A stretch of DNA of 64,000 bases from Sphingomonas sp. CFBP 13720 (GTDB lineage: Bacteria > Pseudomonadota > Alphaproteobacteria > Sphingomonadales > Sphingomonadaceae): the NCBI RefSeq assembly GCF_014842075.1, contig NZ_JACYVA010000003.1, positions 186,001 to 250,000 on the forward strand. The letters are read 5' to 3'. Positions 52,570-61,425 of the stretch are shown piece by piece. Below the pieces are notes generated by a model. The model worked only from the letters and a program-made list of their open reading frames with translations. It had not been told where the DNA came from and ran no database searches. The first letter of the stretch is position 1. Every line of letters begins with the position of its first letter. A program made the position numbers and the translations under genes.

Positions 52570-54195
52570 TCAGCGCGGCGCGACCAGCGCGCGCGCCACC
52601 GCTTCCGCAACCTTGATCCCATCGACCGCCGCCGACAGGATGCCGCCGGCATAGCCCGCCCCTTCCCCCGCCGGATACAGACCGGCGGTGTTGACGCTCT
52701 GGAAATCCTCGCCGCGCGGAATGCGCACCGGCGACGAGGTCCGCGTCTCGACCCCGGTCATCACCGCGTCGGGATGATCGTATCCGGGGATCGTCCGCCC
52801 GAACGCCACCAGCGCCTCGCGCATTGCCGTCACCGCGAATTCGGGCAGGCAGGTCGCGAGATCGGTCAGTTCCACCCCCGGGCGATACGACGGAACCACG
52901 CTGCCCAGGGCGGTCGACGGCCTTCCGGCGACGAAATCGCCCAGAAGCTGCGCCGGCGCGCGGTAATCGCCCCCGCCCGCTTCGAACGCCCGTGATTCCC
53001 AGTGACGCTGCAACGCGATCCCCGCCAGCGGATCGCCCGGATAGTCGCGCGCCGGATCGATGCCGACGACGATGCCCGAATTGGCGTTGCGCTCGTTGCG
53101 CGAATACTGGCTCATGCCGTTGGTCGCGACGCGGCCCGGTTCGGACGTCGCGGCGACCACCGTACCGCCGGGACACATGCAGAAGCTGTAGACCGTGCGG
53201 TCGTTGCGGCAATGATGCGACAGCGTATACGCCGCCGCGCCCAGATCGGGATGCCCCGCGCACGGCCCGAAGCGCGCATCGTCGATCCAGCTTTGCGGAT
53301 GTTCGATCCGCACGCCGATCGAAAACGGCTTGGCCTCCAGCATCACGCCGCGATCGCGCAGCATGTGGAAACTGTCGCGCGCACTGTGGCCCAGCGCCAG
53401 CACGACCGGCCCGGTCGCGATCGTCTCGCCGGTCGATAGCGTCAGCCCGGCCAGTCGCCGCATGCCGTCGCCGTCCTGTTCGACCACCAGATCGTCGACC
53501 CGGTGGCCGAACCGATATTCGCCGCCCAGCGCCTCGACCGTCGCGCGCATCTGTTCGACCATGGTGACGAGGCGGAAGGTGCCGATATGCGGATGCGCTT
53601 CGGTCAGGATTTCGGGCGGCGCGCCCGCCTTCACGAACTCGATCAGCACCTTGCGGCCCAGATGCCGGGGGTCCTTGATCTGGCTCCATAATTTGCCGTC
53701 GGAAAACGTCCCCGCCCCGCCCTCGCCGAACTGGACGTTCGATTCGGGGTTCAGCTCGCTGCGACGCCACAGTCCCCATGTATCCTGCGTGCGCTCACGC
53801 ACCACCTTGCCGCGTTCGAGGATGATCGGACGAAAGCCCATCTGCGCGAGGATCAGTCCGGCGAACAGCCCGCACGGACCAGCACCCACGACCACCGGGC
53901 GCGGCCCGGCATAGTCGGCCGGTGCCTTCGCCACGAACCGATATCCGGTGTCGGGCGTCGGCCCGACATGCCGGTCGCGGCGCGCGCGGGTCAGCACGGG
54001 CGCTTCGTTCTTCACGGTCACGTCGACCGAATAGACCAGCTGGATATCGTCCTTGTCACGCGCATCGTGCGCGCGGCGCGCGACGGTATAGCGGACCAGA
54101 TCGCGCGGTCCGATCCGCAACCGGTCGCGGATCGCCGCCGCCAGCGCCTCTTCCGGGTGGTTGAGCGGTAGTTTCAGTTCGGTGATGCGGAGCAT
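52570..54195 (-). CDS. NAD(P)/FAD-dependent oxidoreductase of unknown substrate
   Basis: Flavoprotein of 541 aa. A 90-residue N-terminal domain (MLRITELKLPLNHPEEALAA, then RRAHDARDKDDIQLVYSVDV) precedes the FAD-binding motif VVVGAGPCGLFAGLILAQMG. The middle segment NVQFGEGGAGTFSDGKLW, the SFCMCPGGTVVAA motif and the C-terminal YPAGEGAGYAGGILSAAVDG are characteristic of a widespread uncharacterised family (YhiN/HI0933-unrelated, often called FAD-dependent dehydrogenase). The start is the ATG giving MLRITELKL; the in-frame extension to 54261 overlaps the divergent gene. Confidence 0.88.
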   Translation of the reverse strand: MLRITELKLPLNHPEEALAAAIRDRLRIGPRDLVRYTVARRAHDARDKDDIQLVYSVDVTVKNEAPVLTRARRDRHVGPTPDTGYRFVAKAPADYAGPRPVVVGAGPCGLFAGLILAQMGFRPIILERGKVVRERTQDTWGLWRRSELNPESNVQFGEGGAGTFSDGKLWSQIKDPRHLGRKVLIEFVKAGAPPEILTEAHPHIGTFRLVTMVEQMRATVEALGGEYRFGHRVDDLVVEQDGDGMRRLAGLTLSTGETIATGPVVLALGHSARDSFHMLRDRGVMLEAKPFSIGVRIEHPQSWIDDARFGPCAGHPDLGAAAYTLSHHCRNDRTVYSFCMCPGGTVVAATSEPGRVATNGMSQYSRNERNANSGIVVGIDPARDYPGDPLAGIALQRHWESRAFEAGGGDYRAPAQLLGDFVAGRPSTALGSVVPSYRPGVELTDLATCLPEFAVTAMREALVAFGRTIPGYDHPDAVMTGVETRTSSPVRIPRGEDFQSVNTAGLYPAGEGAGYAGGILSAAVDGIKVAEAVARALVAPR

Positions 54196-54259
54196 CGCCG
54201 CGCTGTAGCGCACGGGGGTGCGATTGTCGCGTGCCGCCGATCTGGGGTAGGCGTGCGTC

Positions 54260-56623
54260 ATGCCAAACCCGTTCCCGCACCTCGTCGCCGCGCTGTTGTT
54301 GCTGTTGTCCGCCCTGCCCGCATCGGCGCAGGAAGCCGCCCCGGATTATCCTGCCCGGCTGAACGCGGCGACGGCCGAACTGGCCGCGGTCGACGGCGCG
54401 CTCGATACCCGGCTGGAACCCGCAGATCGTGCCGCGCTGCGCGCACGGGCGCAGGCGGTACGCACGTCGACGCTCGATTCGGCAACGCAGGTCGAAGGCG
54501 ATCTGGCGCAGATCGATGCACGGCTGGTGCAATTGGGCGCGGCGGCGGCAGCGGAAGACCCCGCGATCGCGTCGGAGCGTCGCGACCTGTCGCGGCAACG
54601 CACCACGCTCGATTCGGCGATGAAGCGCGCACGGCTCCTCGCGGTCGAGGCGCAGCAACTCGTCGATGAAATCCAGCAGGGCGAAGCGGCCGAGTTCAGC
54701 CAGAAGGTGCTGGGCCGCACGCCTTCGCCGCTGACCCCGGCCTTCTGGTCCGGCATCGTCCAGGCGTTGCCGCGCGACCTGCACCGCGTACACCGCTTCA
54801 TCGCCGACGAAAGCGCCGCCGTGACGCGCGCGCCGGGCGGGATGCCATGGCCGCTGCTGATCGGGCTGATCGCGGCTATCCTGCTGCTGGTACCGGTGCG
54901 TCTGGCGGCGGGGCGGCTGGGCCAGCGGCTGTTGATCGACGGCGCGCCGGGGCGGCGGGTACGCCGGTCGGCGAATGCGCTGTGGCGGGTGCTGATCGGC
55001 ACGATCGCCCCGCTGTTCGCCGCCGCCGCGCTGGCGGCGGGCGCGCGCTGGTCGGGGCTGGTATCGGCGCGGATGGACGAGGCGATCGACGCCGCGGTCG
55101 TGGCGATCGGGTTCGGCGCGTTCGCCAGTGCGGTGCTGGGCGCGGTGCTGATGCGCGGCCAGCCGAGCTGGCGGATCGCGCCGGTCGGCGATGCGGTCGC
55201 GCAGCAACTACGCCCCTATTCCTTCCTGCTGGCCGGATTGGCGAGCGCGGCGATCCTGATCGAAGCGCTGAATGCGGCGATCGGCACCAGCGCGGCGGCA
55301 CGGATCGCGACGCAGGCGACCATTGCCTTGCTGCACATGGCACTGATCGCGTTCGCGCTGGGCGCGATCGGCCGGCTGCGCGCGACGCGCGACGCCGATG
55401 CCCCCGCCGAAACCGGGCTGGCGGCGGTCGCGCTGATCGCGTGGGGCATCGTCGCGCTGGCGCTGGGCGCGCTGGCGATCGGATTCGTCGGGTTCGCGCT
55501 GTTCCTGGGTCAGATGGTCGCATGGACGCTGGTGCTGGGATCGGCCGTCTATCTGTTGCTGGCGGCGATCGACGACATCGCGACATCGCTGTTCGAACGG
55601 CATAGCCGGTTGGGCGTGGCGATGACGCGCGGCTTCGGCATCGGCGGCGGCGCGATCGACCAGTTCGGCGTGTTGCTGTCGGGCGTGCTGCGCGTGCTGG
55701 TCGCGGTGCTGGCACTGGGGCTGTGGGTCGCACCGTTCGGCGGGGGCAGCGGGGTGACCAGCGCGTTCGGTCGGCTGGGCGAGTTGGCACGCGGCATCGA
55801 CGTCGGCGGCGTGGCGATCTCGCCCGGTGCGATCCTGCGCAGCATTGTCGTACTGGCGATCGGGCTGGCGCTGGTTCGTGGCTTCATGCGCTGGCTGGAG
55901 GGGCGCTATCTGCCCGCGACCGACCTTGATGGCAGCGGACGCAATTCGATCAGCCTCGTCGCACGCTATGTCGGTATCGCGCTGGCGGTGATCTGGGCGT
56001 TGGCGTCGCTGGGCATCGGAGTCGAACGGATCGCGCTGCTGTTGTCGGCATTGTCGGTCGGCATCGGGTTCGGGTTGCAGGCGATCACGCAGAATTTCGT
56101 GTCGGGCCTGATCCTGCTGGCCGAACGCCCGATCAAGATCGGCGACCTGATCCGCGTCGGCACCGACGAGGGCGATGTGAAGCGGATCAGCGTGCGATCG
56201 ACCGAAATCACGCTGGCGGATCATTCGACGCTGATCGTGCCCAATTCCGAACTCATCACCAAATCGGTGCTCAACAAGACGCTCGCCAGCCCGCTGGGAC
56301 GGATTCAGATCCAGTTTTCGGTGCCGCTGGGCGTCGATGCGGCACGGGTGCGACAGATCGTGTTCGACGCGTTTGCGCGGGAGGAAGCGGTGCTGGCCGA
56401 CCCCGCCCCGGCGGTGTTCGTCGATGCGATCGTCGACGGGCGGATCGCGTTCAACAGCTTTGCCCATGTCGATTCGCCGCGCACCGCCTATGGCGCGCGC
56501 AGCAACGTGTTTCTCGACCTGCTGACGCAGTTCCGCGAGGAAGGGATCGAGATGGGTACGGTGCCGCAGCGGCTGGAACTGGTGTCCGGCGCGCCGACGG
56601 CGGTTCCGGCCCCTTCACCCTGA
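54260..56623 (+). CDS. Mechanosensitive channel of the MscS superfamily with DUF3772-type N-terminus
   Basis: Membrane protein of 787 aa with a signal peptide (cut near ASAQ) and a periplasmic coiled-coil region to about residue 190 (Ala/Arg-rich helices). Several membrane helices follow at about 195-590. The MscS core has the pore helix LSVGIGFGLQAITQNFVSG and the beta domain ERPIKIGDLIRVG, with HSTLIVPNSELITK. It should open on membrane tension and protect against osmotic downshock. It is divergent from the FAD oxidoreductase, with 64 bases between starts. Confidence 0.9.
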   Translation: MPNPFPHLVAALLLLLSALPASAQEAAPDYPARLNAATAELAAVDGALDTRLEPADRAALRARAQAVRTSTLDSATQVEGDLAQIDARLVQLGAAAAAEDPAIASERRDLSRQRTTLDSAMKRARLLAVEAQQLVDEIQQGEAAEFSQKVLGRTPSPLTPAFWSGIVQALPRDLHRVHRFIADESAAVTRAPGGMPWPLLIGLIAAILLLVPVRLAAGRLGQRLLIDGAPGRRVRRSANALWRVLIGTIAPLFAAAALAAGARWSGLVSARMDEAIDAAVVAIGFGAFASAVLGAVLMRGQPSWRIAPVGDAVAQQLRPYSFLLAGLASAAILIEALNAAIGTSAAARIATQATIALLHMALIAFALGAIGRLRATRDADAPAETGLAAVALIAWGIVALALGALAIGFVGFALFLGQMVAWTLVLGSAVYLLLAAIDDIATSLFERHSRLGVAMTRGFGIGGGAIDQFGVLLSGVLRVLVAVLALGLWVAPFGGGSGVTSAFGRLGELARGIDVGGVAISPGAILRSIVVLAIGLALVRGFMRWLEGRYLPATDLDGSGRNSISLVARYVGIALAVIWALASLGIGVERIALLLSALSVGIGFGLQAITQNFVSGLILLAERPIKIGDLIRVGTDEGDVKRISVRSTEITLADHSTLIVPNSELITKSVLNKTLASPLGRIQIQFSVPLGVDAARVRQIVFDAFAREEAVLADPAPAVFVDAIVDGRIAFNSFAHVDSPRTAYGARSNVFLDLLTQFREEGIEMGTVPQRLELVSGAPTAVPAPSP

Positions 56624-56837
56624 GCGACGGGGTCGAGGTCGCGTCACGCGATCTGTTCGGCCCGCGCACCGCTGTCGGCGCGCCGGGCAAGGGATCGGTT
56701 CCTTGCCCAGTAGCTGGTCGCGGAACACGATGGGTTCGCGCTGCCCGTCGATGCTGGATCCTGCGTCCAGCCGCCTTCGGGAGTCGACGTTCGGACATTG
56801 CCTCAATGCCCCGAAACGATGTTCCGGCGGATCAGCC

Positions 56838-57590
56838 TTACAACATCGGCCTATATGCTTCGCGCCCTCCGGTACGGCGATAATCGGCGATCTGCGCCAG
56901 CGCCGCGCGATCGACGATGCGCGTGCGCCCCCGGCCGGTTTCGATCAGCCGTTCGCGACGCAATTGCTGCACGGTGCGGTTCGTATGCACGGTAGTCAGC
57001 CCCAGCACGTCGGACAGCGTTTCCTGCGTCAACGGCATCACGAAACGATCCGGTCCCTCGGTCGCCCCGACCAGCGCGAGGCGGTCGTACAGTTCGAGGA
57101 GCAACCCTGCCGTGCGTTCGATCGCGGATTGCCGTCCCAGCCGCGTGACCTGGGTATATAGATAGCCCCGCTGCATCGCGGCATCGATCCGCAACGCCCG
57201 CACGACCTGCGGATCGACCGATGCGAGCAGCGCGGCGGCCGGTGCGATCACCATTTCGGTCAATGCCATCACCGTCTCGTCGGACGGCACGTTATCAGGC
57301 GCGGTGGCGGGCAGGATATCGCCCGGAAGCAACAGCCGCACGATCTGCCGCCGACCGTCGGACAGGAGCCGGCAATGCGCCGCCCAGCCCGACATGATCG
57401 TCCGCGCCGGTTGCGCCGGCTGCCGCTCGCCGCTCAGTGTCGTGCGCGCCGGATACCGCTTGGACTGCGTTGCCGCCCGGTCGATCGGCATCGCGACGGT
57501 CAGGTCGATCGGCACCAGCGCGGTCAAACGACGCAGCACCGGCAGGTCGAACGCCGGGGCGCGACCGGAGATAGGGGAGACGCTGGCCAT
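56838..57590 (-). CDS. Crp/Fnr-family transcriptional regulator
   Basis: Protein of 250 aa with a cyclic-nucleotide-binding-like N-terminal domain (GRRQIVRLLLPGDILPATAP near residue 85) and a winged helix (PLTQETLSDVLGLTTVHTNR). It lacks the Cys cluster of Fnr and the full cAMP-binding signature, so the signal is unknown. The ATG shares a base with the stop of the upstream receiver fragment (TGATG), supporting this start; a GTG at 57608 is also possible. It is the last gene of a kinase-receiver-regulator operon. Confidence 0.88.
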   Translation of the reverse strand: MASVSPISGRAPAFDLPVLRRLTALVPIDLTVAMPIDRAATQSKRYPARTTLSGERQPAQPARTIMSGWAAHCRLLSDGRRQIVRLLLPGDILPATAPDNVPSDETVMALTEMVIAPAAALLASVDPQVVRALRIDAAMQRGYLYTQVTRLGRQSAIERTAGLLLELYDRLALVGATEGPDRFVMPLTQETLSDVLGLTTVHTNRTVQQLRRERLIETGRGRTRIVDRAALAQIADYRRTGGREAYRPML

Positions 57591-57760
57591 CACGCGGGTT
57601 GCCCGCACATGGTCGTTGCCTCACGCAACGCCGATACGAGGACACCGACAATATGCGCGCCGTTCGATTCCTGCGCGCGACGAAAATCATCCGCGATCCA
57701 GTAAACGTCTTCTACGACAAGGATCGCGCGTCCGTCGAGCCAATGATCGTCCGTGGCCAT
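57590..57760 (-). CDS. 56-aa truncated response-regulator receiver
   Basis: The ORF reads MATDDHWLDGRAILVVEDVY, then WIADDFRRAQESNGAHIVG and VLVSALREATTMCGQPA before a stop. This matches the first half of a receiver domain: beta1 with the acidic pair (Glu 17, Asp 18), alpha1 and beta2. It ends before beta3, where the phosphorylated Asp would be. GGAGGA lies 7 nt before the ATG, so translation is likely. The gene is 41 bases after an HWE kinase and overlaps the Crp/Fnr start. It could be a decayed regulator, a docking or inhibitor peptide for the kinase, or a leader coupling translation of the regulator. Confidence 0.7.
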   Translation of the reverse strand: MATDDHWLDGRAILVVEDVYWIADDFRRAQESNGAHIVGVLVSALREATTMCGQPA

Positions 57761-57801
57761 TCAAGGTCCTCCAAACTTTGTTGGAACACTTGTGCGACCA
57801 T

Positions 57802-58737
57802 TTACGATTTCAATACAATAATATGGATCAACGGAACGCGCATGATACAGGTTAGCCCGCCCGGCGCGAAGACCAGTTCGGTCCGGGCATTCAGTTCGTA
57901 CGGAAGGGCACGTTCGACCAATTCGCGGCCGAATCCGCTTCGCGAAGGTGCAGTATCGACGACTGCGACCCCCCGCTCCCGCCACCTCCACCGCAGTTGC
58001 TGCTCCCCGTCCGCTTCTTCCAGCGCCCAGTCGATATGCAGCGTTCCGCGTGTCGTGCCGAGCGCACCCCATGTGATCGCGTTGATGGTCAGTTCGTGGA
58101 CCAGCAGGCCAAATGCCTGTGCGGCGTTCGCGCGCAACCGCACCGGGGGGCCATCCATCTGGATGCGGACGCCGTCCGGCCCGCCATCGATCAACAGTTC
58201 GCCCGCGACGAGTTCGGCCAGATCGACGGTATCGTCCGTTCCGCGCAACAGCATCGCATGCGTCCGCGCCAGTGCGTCGAGCCGTCCGGTAAAGCCGGCG
58301 GCAAGTTCGTCGCCGTCGCTGGTTTCGGCAGTGCGGCGGAATACGGAACGGACGACCGACAGGATGTTGCGCACCCGGTGTTGCGATATGTCGGACGCAT
58401 CCGGCCGAAAATCGGGTGAAGCGAACTCGTCACGAAAGATCAGCAGCGCCGCCGCGTCCCCCTCGCCGGGTTCGAGCGCGATGGACACGGTGCGCGTACC
58501 GGCTGCCAGAACCAGGTCGTGCACGATGGTCGCGGTGCCATCCAGCAACCTGGCGATGGCCCCGCGCAAGGCCGGATCGATCGTTTGTTCGATCCGACGG
58601 CCAATCACGTCGGGCACCGGACCCAGATACCGTTCGATCGGTCCGCTACTGGCGATCGCGATACCGTCCGCATCGACCGCGACGATCCCAGCGGCGTGGC
58701 GCGCGATCACGGTTGCGGGGACGGATATCGACTCCAT
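57802..58737 (-). CDS. HWE-family sensor histidine kinase
   Basis: Soluble kinase of 311 aa. Residues about 10-105 look like a PAS-type sensor (GIVAVDADGIAIASSGPIER). The phosphorylated His is in SQHRVRNILSVV (His 120), the N-box is LVHELTINAITWGAL, and the family's W-x-E lies in RWRWRERGV. The end GFGRELVERALPYEL is typical of the HWE/HisKA_2 group. No membrane segment is present. The start is the ATG giving MESISVPATV. Its natural partner receiver appears to be the 56-aa fragment downstream, which cannot accept phosphate, so the true target is probably elsewhere. Confidence 0.88.
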   Translation of the reverse strand: MESISVPATVIARHAAGIVAVDADGIAIASSGPIERYLGPVPDVIGRRIEQTIDPALRGAIARLLDGTATIVHDLVLAAGTRTVSIALEPGEGDAAALLIFRDEFASPDFRPDASDISQHRVRNILSVVRSVFRRTAETSDGDELAAGFTGRLDALARTHAMLLRGTDDTVDLAELVAGELLIDGGPDGVRIQMDGPPVRLRANAAQAFGLLVHELTINAITWGALGTTRGTLHIDWALEEADGEQQLRWRWRERGVAVVDTAPSRSGFGRELVERALPYELNARTELVFAPGGLTCIMRVPLIHIIVLKS

Positions 58738-58957
58738 AGGTGCGGTGGTGCGCGTCTCCGCGCCGCTTGTATAGCGCGGTGAACGTACTCTTTGTCCGAT
58801 TTTCAAGCGGTTCGGCATACGGCAAGCCACGGGGTTGGTCCGGCCGCGTTTGCATTCCCGATGCTGCCCATCCCTTCCTGATCGACCGGGGATGGCGGAC
58901 GGTTCGGGCATGAATGCGAACGGGTCGACGTTCGTCGGCATAGCAGACCGATCGGCA

Positions 58958-59182
58958 TCAGCACGCCTGCGACATCGCGTCCGTAGTGCCGTCCGCAGCG
59001 GGCTGCCGCCGGGATTCCCCGATCAACCGCAACAGTTCGGCATGACGGCGTCGCGCGTCGAGACCGCGCAGCCCGGTCACGCGTTCGAGCGCGCATGCGG
59101 CGGCATGGCAAGCATATCCCGACATATCGTCCATCGCGACGCCTTTCGAATCGAGCAACCGGACGATGTGCTGCTTCGCCAT
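58958..59182 (-). CDS. Small hypothetical protein
   Basis: Soluble 74-aa ORF: MAKQHIVRLLDSKGVAMDDM, then SGYACHAAACALERVTG and an Arg-rich helical end. GGAAGG and AAGGTG lie just upstream of the ATG. Its amino acid composition is less Arg/Pro-biased than chance frames in this window, supporting a real gene, but no family is recognised. It stands alone between the HWE kinase and the dienelactone hydrolase. Confidence 0.5.
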   Translation of the reverse strand: MAKQHIVRLLDSKGVAMDDMSGYACHAAACALERVTGLRGLDARRRHAELLRLIGESRRQPAADGTTDAMSQAC

Positions 59183-59333
59183 GGCCTTCCATCACCTTTG
59201 CGAAACTGCCGGAATTATACTGTGTTCGCCGACGAGGTAGGCGCGTCGGCGGTCCGACACCCGGATTGGTCCTGTCGTGCCTTGGTCGTCCCGTCGGCTT
59301 GCCATCGCGGCCCCGCCATCGCACAGGGCGATC

Positions 59334-60110
59334 ATGATCCTGCACCCTGCCGAGCATACCGACCTCCCCGCCCCCGATGGCGGTGTGATGCGGACGCACG
59401 TTTTTCGGCCAGCGGGAGGCGATCGGTTTCCGGGGGTGATTCTGTATTCCGAAATCTATCAGGTCACTGATCCGATCCGGCGACTGGCGGCGTTCATCGC
59501 GGGGCATGGATATGTCGTGGCGGTGCCTGAAGTGTACCACGAATACGAGGCACCCGGCACGGTGCTGGCCTACGATCCGGCGGGGACCGATCGGGGCAAT
59601 GCGCTGAAATTCGCCAAGCCGGTCGCGGCGTTCGATGCCGATGCCCAGCGGGCGATCGACTTTCTGACGGCGCATCCGGCGTGCAGCGGGCGGATCGGCG
59701 TCGCGGGCGTGTGTCTGGGCGGGCATCTGGCGTATCGCGCCGCGCTCGATCCGCGAGTCTCGGCCGCAGCCTGTTTCTATCCGACCGATATCCATGCGGG
59801 GTCGCTGGGCGAAGGACGTGCCGACGACAGCCTCGCGCGGATGGACCAGCTGGCAGCGGAGACGCTGTTCATATGGGGTCGGCAGGACCCGCACGTCCCC
59901 TTTGCCGGGCGCGAGGCGATCCGGGCGCGACTGGAACAGGTCGGCGCGCGGTACGAATGGCACGAGGTCAATGCGCAGCACGCCTTTCTGCGCGACGAAG
60001 GGCCGCGCTATGACCCGGCGTTGTTCGTGCAGGCAACGGGATGGATGCTGGCGCTGTTCCAGCGGGTACTGGGCGGACCGGTCCCAGCGCCGGTCAGCGC
60101 GCCGTTTTAA
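59334..60110 (+). CDS. Dienelactone hydrolase family protein
   Basis: Alpha/beta-hydrolase of 258 aa. The nucleophile is Cys in GVAGVCLGGHLAYR (near residue 127), as in dienelactone hydrolases. FIWGRQDPHVPF holds the acid and NAQHAFLRDEG the His. The substrate may be a lactone or another ester; no aromatic-degradation genes are adjacent. The start is the ATG giving MILHPAEHTD. The last 17 bases overlap the end of the convergent cytochrome gene. Confidence 0.9.
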   Translation: MILHPAEHTDLPAPDGGVMRTHVFRPAGGDRFPGVILYSEIYQVTDPIRRLAAFIAGHGYVVAVPEVYHEYEAPGTVLAYDPAGTDRGNALKFAKPVAAFDADAQRAIDFLTAHPACSGRIGVAGVCLGGHLAYRAALDPRVSAAACFYPTDIHAGSLGEGRADDSLARMDQLAAETLFIWGRQDPHVPFAGREAIRARLEQVGARYEWHEVNAQHAFLRDEGPRYDPALFVQATGWMLALFQRVLGGPVPAPVSAPF

Positions 60111-60537
60111 GATAGGCGATCAGGTCGGCGCGGGTGAGCGGGTCGGCAATGCCGCCGAACGCCATCCGCGTACCGGGAACCTGCCGCGACGGCGCGGCCA
60201 GCCATGCGTCCATCCGCGCATCGTCCCAACGCCCGCCCCAATCGATCAGCGCCTGGGTATAGCCGAAGCGCGCATCGGCCGCGACAGCCCGGCCCATGAT
60301 GCCGTGCAGGTTGGGGCCGGCCAGTGCCTGACCGCCCTTGCCGATCGTATGGCATGCGGCGCACCGGCCGAACTGTCCCCGTCCGGCATCGGCACTTGCC
60401 ACGCGCAGCATCGCCGCCAGGTCGGGGTTCGGCCCCGCCGCCTTCAGCCGCGACGCACGATCATCGTCACCACCGGAGCCGCATCCGCCCAGCACCAATA
60501 CCGGTGCCAGCCACCAAAGCACCGACGGACGCGTCAT
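60094..60537 (-). CDS. Lipoprotein c-type cytochrome
   Basis: Protein of 147 aa with a lipoprotein signal (VLWWLAPVLVLGGC, Cys near residue 19), a short Asp-rich linker and a class I cytochrome domain. The heme site is FGRCAACHTIGKGG and the Met ligand lies in GTRMAFGGI. It is the last gene of an Rrf2-SGNH-cytochrome unit and starts inside the stop of the previous gene (ATGA). Its redox partners are unknown. Confidence 0.9.
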   Translation of the reverse strand: MTRPSVLWWLAPVLVLGGCGSGGDDDRASRLKAAGPNPDLAAMLRVASADAGRGQFGRCAACHTIGKGGQALAGPNLHGIMGRAVAADARFGYTQALIDWGGRWDDARMDAWLAAPSRQVPGTRMAFGGIADPLTRADLIAYLKTAR

Positions 60538-61385
60538 CGATCGGCTCGCAGCGTGGCCCATGCCACCCGCTGCAACGCTTTCGCGGCGGCGGGCGTCAGC
60601 TTCAGTTCGGCGGCCGCGCGCTCCCCCGGCCCCAGCCGGCGGACGTCATGGCCCGTCACCCGCCCGAAGATCGTCAGCGCTTCCAGATAATAGCCCGCCG
60701 TGCTGCCATGATACCGGTCGTCCGCCCACAGGCCGATCCGGCCCGGATCGATCCCGTCATACGGGTTCGCATCGGCCAGCCCGCTCGTGATCGCCCGGTT
60801 CCACGCCCGTCCAACCGGAATCGCGCCCCGGATCGCCGGTGCCCGGCGCAACGCCACGCGGTTGCCCTCCGCCAGATCGTCGGCCATCGCCGTGATCGGT
60901 TTACCCGACCAGCGACTGCCGGGACGATAGATCAGGTCGGCACGCGACCATGTGCTGACCAGCTGCACCTGCACCCGTGGATTGCGCCGCCGGAACAGGT
61001 CGGTCAGTTTCCTTGCGGCATCGGCATGGCGCGTCGGATCGCCGGGGCGCTCCGCATCCAGCGTCGAATAGCCTTGCAGGATCACGACGTCCCACCGCCG
61101 GTCGATGACCGTGCGCCGCCGGTCGTAGTGATAGGCAAGGTCGGTGCCCGGCGCGGTTTCCAGATGGACCTGCCAGTCCAGTCCCGCCTGTTCGGCGAAG
61201 GCGCGAAACAGCGCGGGGACGCCGCCGATCCCTTCGCGGTTCAGGTCGGTGACGCTGTCGGGCCGCCATTCGCGCACCGGCGACCCCGCGCCGAAGGTGA
61301 AGCTGTTGCCGACGAACAGGATGTCACGCGCCGCAGCCGGCAGCGCGAGAAAGAGCGCGAGGAACGCGAGGAACGGTCGAATCAT
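60534..61385 (-). CDS. Exported SGNH/GDSL-like hydrolase
   Basis: Protein of 283 aa with a signal peptide (MIRPFLAFLALFLALPAAAR). The block I nucleophile region is ILFVGNSFTFGAG (Ser near residue 28). WDVVILQGYSTL resembles the block III region, and the Asp/His pair is suggested by DDRYHGSTAGYYLEA. It may be an esterase or deacetylase acting in the periplasm. It follows the Rrf2 regulator by 40 bases and is coupled to the cytochrome gene. Confidence 0.78.
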   Translation of the reverse strand: MIRPFLAFLALFLALPAAARDILFVGNSFTFGAGSPVREWRPDSVTDLNREGIGGVPALFRAFAEQAGLDWQVHLETAPGTDLAYHYDRRRTVIDRRWDVVILQGYSTLDAERPGDPTRHADAARKLTDLFRRRNPRVQVQLVSTWSRADLIYRPGSRWSGKPITAMADDLAEGNRVALRRAPAIRGAIPVGRAWNRAITSGLADANPYDGIDPGRIGLWADDRYHGSTAGYYLEALTIFGRVTGHDVRRLGPGERAAAELKLTPAAAKALQRVAWATLRADR

Positions 61386-61425
61386 CGCCGACGCATAGCG
61401 CATCGTCCGTGTGGATCGAACCCGT

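Noticed and set aside
57295-57690. 131-residue minus-strand frame overlapping the Crp/Fnr gene and receiver fragment
   Set aside because: It is out of frame with both supported genes, lacks a ribosome binding site and has no motif.
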